The notes below the pieces were generated by a model that saw only the letters and a program-made list of their open reading frames with translations, did not search any database and was not told the origin of the DNA. This document shows, one piece after another, positions 48,701-54,626 of a stretch of DNA of 54,626 bases. The position numbers and the translations under genes were made by a program. Source of the stretch: Pseudomonadales bacterium (GTDB lineage: Bacteria > Pseudomonadota > Gammaproteobacteria > Pseudomonadales > UBA7434); contig JAOIUY010000014.1 in assembly GCA_028223755.1 (NCBI GenBank), forward strand, positions 1 to 54,626, in the 5' to 3' direction. Numbering within the stretch: position 1 is the first letter of the stretch; each line of letters starts with the position of its first letter.

Positions 48701-49341
48701 CAACCACCTATGGCAAGTTAAAAGAGCCGGTATTGCATTTTGCGGCTACCATGCGCTTGTTCCAGGGAGGCTCTCAGATTAGTTTTAACGATAGCACTTC
48801 ACCATTGTATCCATTACGTGACTTTTATGACGATGGTGCGAGTTTGATGCGTATTGAGAACTTAGGTTTAGGTCAGCGATCGCTTGGTGCTGATTCGGTA
48901 TTTAATTTTTACCTACCCGACTTTTCGCCGACAGGTGAGTTAGCCAGCCAGTCGTTAGTTGCGCCTGAGTTTCAGTTAATGACCGAGTCACAAGTTTTTG
49001 CGACGATGAATGTTTATAATCGCGCACTCAATGAGAATATGTATTCTTATCGCTCGTTTAATTTTTCTAACTTTACTGCGGAGCAATTAAAAGTAAAATT
49101 AAGCCCAGCACGTTTGCAGGCTATTGTTCAGGCTACTGCAGGTTCTGATCTGGATAAAGCTGAAGCGGTTGTGGATTATTTAGATTTTTATTTGAATGCT
49201 GGCAAGTTGAAGTACACCAATAACACGGGTACTCGTGATGCCTTAATTCAAGCTATTTCATCGGCGGGTAACGAAATAGATCGTTTTAATAATGCAGTTT
49301 ATGGCGTGAGTACCAGTCCAGAGTTTTTGATTCAGCAATAA
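45700..49341 (+). CDS. Multidomain DUF1800 protein with an internal exosortase-like sorting signal
   Basis: The signal peptide is residues 1-26. Residues 27-178 form a secreted domain that runs into IPILPNAALLLLLLVLVVVA and AVKAK (179-202), an IPTL-CTERM-like signal located inside the protein. A second hydrophobic segment (208-222) and a WSGELPIASDAIGD / DLAVRIDVGDV domain follow. This is the layout of the family named midcut-by-XrtH, as I recall it. After that come an EGF-like domain (285-325, six Cys), a thrombospondin type 3 repeat (331-365), a Calx-beta-like domain (about 368-490), a CHRD-like domain (about 499-614) and DUF1800 (about 630-1213, FLTQATFGATPEQY, EVMQLFSFGLVH). Cleavage would separate the N-terminal part from the DUF1800 part. 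It is translationally coupled to DUF1501. Confidence 0.85.
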   Translation: MNIHILRLLRFSLVTVAFLASAFAFAQQQFSYRVFLDTDNNLSNISSNGCSYDIGTIAAPNDIDGFEYHLELTMLAPGEIDQYGISGQIISCDSGSWHYANAEALSNDIWPSDIWTTTLSQTPNEADSIEAFIPSSVLEGAYQVRVVFQAENLSSNEVDSLEVDAGSPIVFYLASTENIPILPNAALLLLLLVLVVVAVKAKQLRNSISGFIIVVGLSGTLYMNNVDGELNNHCSLWGWCIDWSGELPIASDAIGDTADTAVDLHNVYMAETNDGDLAVRIDVGDVTNACLSLSPCDSNASCSNEPTGYSCTCNQDFSGDGSFCAYTPNGDDDGDLIDQLVDNCPTVPNPLQSDLDADGVGDLCDATPNPFVSINSITSLAIEKSQQAAQFSIDRTAGTAELTVNFNLSGNPNPVKGSASANDYQLVYADGSSVGQSLTLLENQSTRLVYLQPVDDVLHEVPEMVRLTLANGVGYALSVTQSNTASLMIADASNDSANAKVFFGVFAPQDNAVTSGSGVLSLIVDGDNDNALLNYNFSNLSAEQTDQHIHLSPSGTVIKDVNAYGSVYDFQWDLAPGGIFTTEQAMLDALYSGQFYINIHTANYPAGEISASFIYNEAIEPPEETELTAEDVDRDIIRFLTQATFGATPEQYTALRSQIATDGSNRLQVYSDWIDEQIALPQTSMYDLMESSIPLFSFGDTPSNMYGLSEPTYHIRRDAFWPMAVYGKDQLRQRMAFALSQILVISDSQATIRKGHRGTANYWDHLASHAFGFYNDALHDTTLHPIMGTWLSHLRNKKPDSVVGSYPDENYAREVMQLFSFGLVHREKNGNIILGEDNLPKATYDNDVIRDMARVFTGLGFSYITQNGVKTVNNYYERGDQAYNQQHRWTNPMKFFVQWHDYDAKTLFTDNDIPIVIDAATSQSTSTADTELRFVIDALVSHQTTAPFISRLLIQRFVTSNPSPNYIERVANAFGSSGDLTAVMKTILLDPEARNPNVLNSTTYGKLKEPVLHFAATMRLFQGGSQISFNDSTSPLYPLRDFYDDGASLMRIENLGLGQRSLGADSVFNFYLPDFSPTGELASQSLVAPEFQLMTESQVFATMNVYNRALNENMYSYRSFNFSNFTAEQLKVKLSPARLQAIVQATAGSDLDKAEAVVDYLDFYLNAGKLKYTNNTGTRDALIQAISSAGNEIDRFNNAVYGVSTSPEFLIQQ

Positions 49342-49388
49342 ATATCAGCTTTTAACTCTTGTCGCCATGTTTAAACAGACCGAATAAT

Positions 49389-50903
49389 TTATTCCGCCTG
49401 TTCACCTTTTTGAAGATCAAATATCGACGGAGCAATTGGCGTTGCTGCTTTAAATTCTGCTACTCGTTTTTCAATCGCCTCTACATCTTGTGGCTTGCTT
49501 GACGCTAAATTGTCACTTTCATCAATGTCATTAACTAAATCAATCAGTATCGGCGGTTTGTGCTCGGTGGTCGGCCCACCAAATTTATCGTTAGTAACAA
49601 AATGCAATTTTTGATTCCCTAAGCGGAAGGCGCGCAGCGTTGAATTACGATAAAACGGCACAAACTCGCGTGGGCTCGGCTTGCTCGCTTTTAATGTGGC
49701 GGATAAATCATAACTATCTACTGCGCTGGATTTAGAGGACAGGTTTGCTAAATTCATAAAGGTATTAAAAATATCAGTGTCCATGCCTAATTCTGAAACT
49801 ATACCCGGCTCTATGTTGGGGCCTTTAAAGAGTGTCATAACTCGCATGCCGCCTTCGTAGGTTTGGCCTTTGCCACCACGCAGTGGGCCGGCGGAACCGG
49901 CGTGATCGGGCGCATAGGTAAGCCATGGGCCATTGTCACTGGTAAATACCACATAGGTGTTATCTTCAATGTGTTTTTCTTTGAGTACTTTAAGTATTTC
50001 ACCGACACTCCAATCAATTTCTTCTAGTACATCGCCATAAAGCCCTAAAGCACTCTTGCCAACAAAGGCAGGCGATCGGAACAGAGGAACATGAACCATA
50101 CTATGCGATAAAAATACAAAGAAGGGCTTGTCCGCTTCGACTGATTGATGAATAAAACGCAGTGATACATTAGTGAAGCGTTGTGTATAAAGAGTTTGAT
50201 CGGCCGGACGCTCAATAATGTTATCGCTATACGACTGATCAGCATGCGCGAGGCTATGCATTAATGGTACGTTCCAGTCGGTTAATGTTGGGTTAAGTAA
50301 TTGCTTTTGATAAATAGGCCCAGCCTTTGCCCATTTTTCATGGGATACAGAAAGTTCGCTATTCACATTCGTGCTGGTGATATCGCCAATCGTCCAATCC
50401 ATATCGTTAGAGTAGGGAATACCTAACCATTCATCAAAGCCGTGGCGTGTGGGTAAGAATTGTGGTGCGTCGCCTAAGTGCCATTTGCCAAACATACCTG
50501 TCGCATAGTTATGTTGCTTAAAGGTCTCTGCTAGTGTTTGCTGCTCAGCAGGCATGCCGGTTTGGCTGCCCGGCCAAAGTACTGCGAGACGATTACCATA
50601 AAGCCCACTTCTTACTGGTAAGTTACCGGTTAATAGTGCGCCGCGACTAGGGCTGCATACCGAGGCTGACACATAGAAATTCGTCCAGCTCTGGCCGGTA
50701 TCTACTAGATCATCAATGGACGGTGTGTTGAGTTGCTTATTTTGATGAATACCTAAATCACCATAACCTAAATCATCGACGTAAATAATAATAAAGTTAG
50801 GCGCTTTTTGTGCGTTAACGGCGATTGGCTGGGTTGTGATAAGCCATGCTGCGATACAAAGTAGAGAGATAAGATAAAGTGCGAGCTGACGTCGTTTAAG
50901 CAT
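49389..50903 (-). CDS. Secreted type I sulfatase (arylsulfatase family)
   Basis: A signal anchor covers residues 1-31. The metal-binding start is FIIIYVDDLGYGDLG. The CSPSR motif (Cys83) becomes formylglycine, and GKWHLGD and TSDNGPW complete the active site. It should remove sulfate esters from a polysaccharide or small ester in the periplasm or outside. The maturase is not in this window. Length (504) is normal. It is convergent with the DUF1800 gene and divergent from the small secreted protein, with copy B of the three-copy element between. Confidence 0.92.
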   Translation of the reverse strand: MLKRRQLALYLISLLCIAAWLITTQPIAVNAQKAPNFIIIYVDDLGYGDLGIHQNKQLNTPSIDDLVDTGQSWTNFYVSASVCSPSRGALLTGNLPVRSGLYGNRLAVLWPGSQTGMPAEQQTLAETFKQHNYATGMFGKWHLGDAPQFLPTRHGFDEWLGIPYSNDMDWTIGDITSTNVNSELSVSHEKWAKAGPIYQKQLLNPTLTDWNVPLMHSLAHADQSYSDNIIERPADQTLYTQRFTNVSLRFIHQSVEADKPFFVFLSHSMVHVPLFRSPAFVGKSALGLYGDVLEEIDWSVGEILKVLKEKHIEDNTYVVFTSDNGPWLTYAPDHAGSAGPLRGGKGQTYEGGMRVMTLFKGPNIEPGIVSELGMDTDIFNTFMNLANLSSKSSAVDSYDLSATLKASKPSPREFVPFYRNSTLRAFRLGNQKLHFVTNDKFGGPTTEHKPPILIDLVNDIDESDNLASSKPQDVEAIEKRVAEFKAATPIAPSIFDLQKGEQAE

Positions 50904-51017
50904 TTTTTATTAAACCTCTGGGGATTTATTATCTTTCGCCGATTGATGAGGTATCTAGCATATCAAAGTCGTTCGGATACTTGGGCTGGATTAAGCTGTT
51001 TTTTGAAACATAAATCT

Positions 51018-51081
51018 TGTTACAAATTGATACAAGTGTAGAAGGTGTAGGGATAGTTTTATGACAATTCTCTTTTACAGT
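51018..51081 (+). promoter_or_regulatory. Copy B of a three-copy promoter-like element, upstream of the small secreted protein
   Basis: TGTTACA (51018-51024) and TGATACA (51028-51034) at a 10-base period. Then 17 bases, and GATA at 51052-51055 preceded by TAGG. The following 21 bases (51061-51081) match copy A in 18 positions and include TACAGT, as in copy C. The gene at 51195 starts 140 bases downstream; the sulfatase gene lies on the other side. Confidence 0.6.
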
Positions 51082-51106
51082 AGCTTCAACATCAATTGAA
51101 CAGCAA

Positions 51107-51171
51107 CACAGCAGCAACAACAACACAGCAGCAACAACAACACAGCAGCAACAACAACACAGCAGCAACAA
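51107..51171 (+). repeat. 17-base CAGCAACAA-type tandem repeat in the leader of the small secreted protein
   Basis: Three exact units of 17 bases (51107-51123, 51124-51140, 51141-51157) and a fourth of 14 bases (51158-51171). The plus strand contains almost no T, so as RNA it would be unstructured, and it ends 16 bases before the AGGAGA ribosome site. Because 17 is not a multiple of 3, the repeat is unlikely to be coding. Confidence 0.9.
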
Positions 51172-51194
51172 CACAGCGACAACAGGAGATAGAG

Positions 51195-51503
51195 ATGAAT
51201 ATATTTACCCGATGTGCAGTTATTATTACCCTTGCTACAAGTACTGGCGCTATGGCCGCTAGTATCAATGATCGGCAAGATAATCAGCAGACGCGAATTA
51301 AGCAGGGTGTTCATAGTGGTGAGCTGACTAAAAGAGAAGCCGGCCATCTTAGTCGACAACAAATAAAAACGCAGCGTAAAGAAGCTTATTTTAAATCTGA
51401 TGGTAGCTTTACCAAAAAAGAGCGTGCTATCCTTCATCGAGATTTGAGTAAAAATAGTGCTAAAATCTATAAACAAAAACATGACGGCCAGCAGCGTTTT
51501 TAA
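51195..51503 (+). CDS. Small secreted basic protein (102 residues), function unknown
   Basis: The start is ATG 51195, seven bases after AGGAGA; the upstream in-frame ATG at 51096 would translate the tandem repeat into a Gln/Asn/Thr tract and is rejected. The signal peptide ends at GAMA-AS. The mature part is charged: QQTRIKQGVHSGELTKREAG is repeated in weaker form by KSDGSFTKKERAILHRDLSK. This pattern (GxLTxxEAxxL, twice) is common in small secreted proteobacterial proteins that look EF-hand-like, but no function is known to me. It follows the three-copy element and may be co-expressed with the next gene. Confidence 0.72.
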   Translation: MNIFTRCAVIITLATSTGAMAASINDRQDNQQTRIKQGVHSGELTKREAGHLSRQQIKTQRKEAYFKSDGSFTKKERAILHRDLSKNSAKIYKQKHDGQQRF

Positions 51504-51650
51504 ATTGATGGTTTAAGCTATACTTTGATTAATGCTGGGATGAGCCTCTTTGCATTTAAAGCGGGCACGTCTTCATTTGCGTATTAAAGAGCAAATAAAG
51601 AATAAATAAAGAATAAAAAATAAAGAGTAAAAATAATAAGTAGGGTTGCC

Positions 51651-52541
51651 ATGAATGTTTTAAATAGACTTATAGCGGCTTCATTTTTTTTCGTCTTAGT
51701 TAGTTCATCAGCTTGGGCACAAAGCGGTTATAACTCGCTATTTATTGGTCATAGTTTTTTTGTCCCCTTTGCTTATGGCATGCCACTTTATACTGCACAA
51801 GCCGGTATTACTGATCACACACAAACAGTCGTTTTTTCTGGCGGCGCATCGGGCGCTCCTCAGGCACTTTGGGAAGATGCAGCTCATGCAGCAGAAATTA
51901 AAGCGGTTTTGGATGTTGGTGATGTAGAGTTATTTGCTATGACGTACGCCGGCGAGTACCCGACGACTGAAGGTTATATTAATTGGATTAACTACGCCTT
52001 AGATAAAAACCCTAACACCCGTATTGCAGTGGCTATGCCATGGATCGATTTTCCTGCAATATATAATGCTACAGATTATGCGAATACATTAAATCTATCC
52101 CACGATGTTGGCTGGCGTAATTTTATTGCTGAGTTAAGCGCGCTTTACCCTACAACTGATATTTTTAGTATTCCGCACGGTTTAGCCGCTGTCGAACTTA
52201 GGTTGTTATTCGATGCGAATAATCTGCCTGATATTAATTTTCTTACTGGCGATAAAAGCAATTCATTGTTTGTTGATACAAAAGGTCATGCCGGTGATAT
52301 GTTAAAAGCCTTAGGTCGGCTGATATGGTTGGGTGTCATTTATGACGTTGATTTAGCCAACTTAGACTATGACCTCGGTTACACCACAGATCTTAAAGCG
52401 ATAGCGCAGACAATTATTGATGATGCGGCAGCAGATATTAGCGATGTGTCTGTACCTTCAATACCGCTTTTGGGTTTGCCTTTTTTAGCTGCATTATTGG
52501 TTGTCGTTCGAGCTATTGCAGTTAAAGCTCGAATTACTTAA
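51651..52541 (+). CDS. Secreted SGNH-hydrolase-like protein with a C-terminal sorting signal
   Basis: The signal peptide ends at AWA-QSG. LFIGHSFFVPF near the start of the mature protein resembles the Gly-x-Ser block of SGNH/GDSL-like hydrolases, though with His in place of the usual Asn/Asp; a VDTKGHAGDM segment near residue 210 could supply the late Asp/His pair. The C-terminal VPSIPLLGLPFLAALLVVVR and AVKAR form a sorting-type tail with the same closing AVKA-basic signature as the internal signal of the DUF1800 protein. Enzymatic activity is an inference. It lies 148 bases after the small secreted protein. Confidence 0.65.
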   Translation: MNVLNRLIAASFFFVLVSSSAWAQSGYNSLFIGHSFFVPFAYGMPLYTAQAGITDHTQTVVFSGGASGAPQALWEDAAHAAEIKAVLDVGDVELFAMTYAGEYPTTEGYINWINYALDKNPNTRIAVAMPWIDFPAIYNATDYANTLNLSHDVGWRNFIAELSALYPTTDIFSIPHGLAAVELRLLFDANNLPDINFLTGDKSNSLFVDTKGHAGDMLKALGRLIWLGVIYDVDLANLDYDLGYTTDLKAIAQTIIDDAAADISDVSVPSIPLLGLPFLAALLVVVRAIAVKARIT

Positions 52542-52583
52542 ATAACCGCATATAATATCCGACATTATTATTCTCGGAGATTT

Positions 52584-53711
52584 ATGATGCCTGATGCTGC
52601 TGGCTTAGCACTGTCTGCTTTTAGCGAAAGTTATGAGCAGGCGCGCGAAAAATTTCTCATTCAAGCTGAAAGTGTAGGTGCAGATATTCAATCCTATGCA
52701 CACCCATCCTCTTTTGCTGCAGGCGGCACACCATTAGCGTTAGATGCGGCTTGGGTTGGGCCTCGTGACGCAAAGCATGTCATGGTTATGATTTCAGGTA
52801 CCCATGGGCCTGAAAGTTATGCTGGTGCAGCGATACAGCTCGACTGGTTAAACTCGCATAAAGCTTTTCCATCGCCATCTATGGCTATGTTACTTATTCA
52901 TGGTGCTAATCCTTTTGGTTGGGCGCACTGTAGTCGTACGACAGAAAATAATGTCGACCTGAATCGTAACTTTATCAATCATCAACAGCCACCCTCACCG
53001 AGTCCGTTAGTCGACCGTGTCCAGTCGTTATTGTCTCCTTCAAGCGCAAAAGGGCCGCGCTTCATGAGCGTTGTATTGGGGCTTGTTAAGCTATTATTGC
53101 GTGTTGGTATCACTAAGGTCGTCAATGAAATTTCTAATGGTCAGTACAGCCACCCAAAGGGTATCGGCTTTGGTGGTAACCATGCTGAGTGGTCTAACCA
53201 AACACTGACACAGATATTAACTGAGGGCTTAAAGCAAGCTGATCAAGTGGCAATTATTGATTGGCACACGGGGATTGGTGATTATGCTGAACCTTGCTTT
53301 CTATGTTTTGACGCGCCGGATTCTGAGGCTTATCAACGTGCCTGTAATTGGTGGGGAGAGGGCGTTGAGAAGAGCAGTACTAATTATGCCTCGGGTCAGC
53401 GTCCTGATTATCAGGGTCTGCTGATTAATGCGGCGCGTGATATAGCTCAAGCTGCTGGTGCTAAAACAACATCATCTGTTATTGAGTTTGGTACTTATGC
53501 TAACCATAAGATGCTTAAAGGTTTACTTATTGATAGATGGATGCGCTGTGACGCTGACGATGCCAGTCCGGAGTCTGTAGCTCGTTTACAGGAGCAAGTG
53601 CTTCGTTTGTTTTATCCTACCGACGCGCAATGGCGAGCACGAGTTTTAGAGCAGGGTGCGCGTATTGTTTCTCAAGGTTTAGCGGGCCTTAGTGCAGAGC
53701 ATACCGATTAA
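52584..53711 (+). CDS. DUF2817 protein (M14 zinc carboxypeptidase-like)
   Basis: The zinc motif ISGTHGPESYAGA (His74, Glu77), VDLNRNF and DWHTGIGDYAEP, then SVIEFGTY with the possible catalytic Glu, follow the order of M14-type peptidases and amidohydrolases grouped as DUF2817. It has no signal peptide, so it should be cytosolic. GGAG lies before two adjacent ATG codons (52584 and 52587), and TATAAT just upstream (near 52550) may be a -10. It overlaps the glyoxalase-like gene by one base and is coupled to it. Confidence 0.85.
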   Translation: MMPDAAGLALSAFSESYEQAREKFLIQAESVGADIQSYAHPSSFAAGGTPLALDAAWVGPRDAKHVMVMISGTHGPESYAGAAIQLDWLNSHKAFPSPSMAMLLIHGANPFGWAHCSRTTENNVDLNRNFINHQQPPSPSPLVDRVQSLLSPSSAKGPRFMSVVLGLVKLLLRVGITKVVNEISNGQYSHPKGIGFGGNHAEWSNQTLTQILTEGLKQADQVAIIDWHTGIGDYAEPCFLCFDAPDSEAYQRACNWWGEGVEKSSTNYASGQRPDYQGLLINAARDIAQAAGAKTTSSVIEFGTYANHKMLKGLLIDRWMRCDADDASPESVARLQEQVLRLFYPTDAQWRARVLEQGARIVSQGLAGLSAEHTD

Positions 53712-54532
53712 TGAATACAGTTGTTTTTGATCATGCGGTTATCTATGTACCTCATCTTGAACAGGCGGTACGTCAATTTACTGCGCTAGGGTTTACTGTG
53801 CAGTTAGGTGGCGAGCATCATCATACCTGCAACGCGCTAATCATTTTTAACGATCAGTCTTATATCGAGCTGCTAGCTTTAAAGCCTAGTTGGCGACGGC
53901 CTCTTTTGTTATTAGCGGCTCGGCTGGGTTGGGTTGATTACCTTGCTAATAGCAAAAAAGATATATCTTGGCGCTTGTTACCTTGGATAGCAAAAGGGTA
54001 TGGAGCGATTGATTGGTGTGTTCGTACAGTCAGCATTGATAAAACATTGAAACGTCTCGCCACGACTGATATTCGAATATTAAAGAGTCAAAGTTATGAA
54101 CGTACTCGTCCTGACGGTACGTTAGTTAAGTGGCTATTGGGTGGCGCTCAGGATCTCGATCTTCCTTATCTTATAGAAGATAAGACGACTCTTAATGTTC
54201 GTGTGCCGTTAGGGGCGCACACAAGTCATCCCAATGGTGCAATGAGTCTTAGGCAAATCAATGTTTCACCCATCGATACTTCGCGCACTGCGCGCGCTCT
54301 TAGCACCTTGCTTAATTCGTCAATTATCGAGAATAAAAAAGATAACTTGATGGTTGCTTTAGATAAGGCAATGATCAATCTAACAGAACAATCGAATTTA
54401 ATAGGTAAGTTTAGTCTTGAGCTTGAATATAACGGTGACGAGCCTAAGTTGCTTGATAGCAATAAGACCTATGGTGCTGAAATACGGCTGGTACCAAAAT
54501 TGCAAAGCGAAGTAAAAAAATCAGGGGTGTAA
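53711..54532 (+). CDS. Glyoxalase-like (VOC superfamily, Glyoxalase_3 type) protein
   Basis: The N-terminus FDHAVIYVPHLEQAVRQFTALGFTVQLGGEHHHTCNALIIF is the first beta-alpha-beta module of a VOC protein, with His8 and a later Glu (SYIELLAL) as possible metal ligands. The rest (273 residues in all) fits the Glyoxalase_3 group of unknown reaction. It starts inside the stop codon of the DUF2817 gene (TAATG), so the two are an operon. The stop codon lies inside the left arm of a probable terminator. Confidence 0.8.
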   Translation: MNTVVFDHAVIYVPHLEQAVRQFTALGFTVQLGGEHHHTCNALIIFNDQSYIELLALKPSWRRPLLLLAARLGWVDYLANSKKDISWRLLPWIAKGYGAIDWCVRTVSIDKTLKRLATTDIRILKSQSYERTRPDGTLVKWLLGGAQDLDLPYLIEDKTTLNVRVPLGAHTSHPNGAMSLRQINVSPIDTSRTARALSTLLNSSIIENKKDNLMVALDKAMINLTEQSNLIGKFSLELEYNGDEPKLLDSNKTYGAEIRLVPKLQSEVKKSGV

Positions 54533-54602
54533 ATATTTAATTGCTATTAAAAGAATCTACCAGGAAACTCATATTAATAATTAAATAAACACCCCTGTTT
54601 TT
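54522..54602 (+). terminator. Long-looped terminator overlapping the stop of the glyoxalase-like gene
   Basis: CAGGGGTGT (54522-54530) pairs exactly with ACACCCCTG (54589-54597), and T5 follows. The loop is 58 bases, longer than usual, so efficiency is uncertain. The left arm includes the last codons of the gene. Confidence 0.5.
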
Positions 54603-54626
54603 ATTTTGCTACTTCTTTACTTGTTC

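Noticed and set aside
51096-51194. N-terminal Gln/Asn/Thr-rich extension of the small secreted protein
   Set aside because: It is only the translation of the 17-base tandem repeat. The ATG at 51195 has a strong ribosome site and starts a proper signal peptide.
32269-54568. Fourteen-base identity between 32269-32282 and the reverse strand at 54555-54568
   Set aside because: In a window of this size several 14-base matches are expected by chance, and the flanks differ.

Overview
The window looks like a chromosomal segment of a marine gammaproteobacterium, probably of the Cellvibrionales or a nearby order. This rests on the pilA/pilB/pilC/pilD-nadC arrangement, FNR/Anr and LexA sites of the gammaproteobacterial type, a sodium-pumping oxaloacetate decarboxylase, exosortase-type sorting tails (PEP-CTERM-like and IPTL-CTERM-like), and polysaccharide enzymes (GH10 xylanase, two GH17 glucanases, a sulfatase). 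No tRNA, rRNA, phage, transposase or CRISPR array was seen. All placements come from reading the sequence; no database search was run.

Layout. 1-5.1 kb: a cluster of hairpins, a secreted GH10 xylanase, a TPR-like protein, DjlA and a TetR regulator. 4.2-10.9 kb: type IV pilus genes pilD-pilC-pilB (minus) diverge from pilA (plus), then nadC and a membrane-anchored retropepsin-like protease. 11.0-13.9 kb: a 903-residue protein joining a DUF1631 region to the C-terminal half of an FNR/Anr regulator. An FNR box lies upstream of it. A second, perfect FNR box lies downstream of it, in front of a 34-residue membrane peptide. 14-21.2 kb: an SpoU methyltransferase, AmtB with sigma-54/NtrC-like sites, a GGDEF/EAL protein, PanE, YajQ and a SulP transporter. 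21.5-23.3 kb: a two-gene PEP-CTERM-like operon with a strong promoter, a leader of three consecutive stem-loops and a terminator. 23.5-25.1 kb: an outer-membrane porin gene broken by one in-frame stop.

25.2-30 kb: a CXXCH-containing exported protein convergent with a DUF1800/DUF1501 pair. 30-32.7 kb: SOS-controlled umuDC, with UmuD carrying Cys in place of the catalytic Ser, and a repeat-rich non-coding stretch. 32.7-38.7 kb: oadGAB divergent from a DUF4212/sodium-solute symporter pair. 39-44 kb: two GH17 genes without signal peptides, then two photolyase/cryptochrome genes. 44-49.3 kb: a second DUF1501/DUF1800 pair, whose 1213-residue DUF1800 protein carries an internal exosortase-like sorting signal plus EGF-like, thrombospondin type 3, Calx-beta-like and CHRD-like regions. 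49.4-54.6 kb: a sulfatase, a small secreted protein behind a CAA-rich tandem repeat, an SGNH-like protein with a sorting tail, a DUF2817 peptidase-like protein and a glyoxalase-like protein.

The most striking unexplained signal is a promoter-like element of about 65 bp. It occurs three times with identical spacing, at 25266, 43921 and 51018. It lies upstream of the CXXCH protein, the second DUF1501/DUF1800 pair and the small secreted protein/SGNH genes. It consists of two direct repeats 10 bp apart (TGATACA type), 17 bases, then GATA, followed by a partly conserved initial transcribed region. It suggests that these exported-protein loci are co-regulated.
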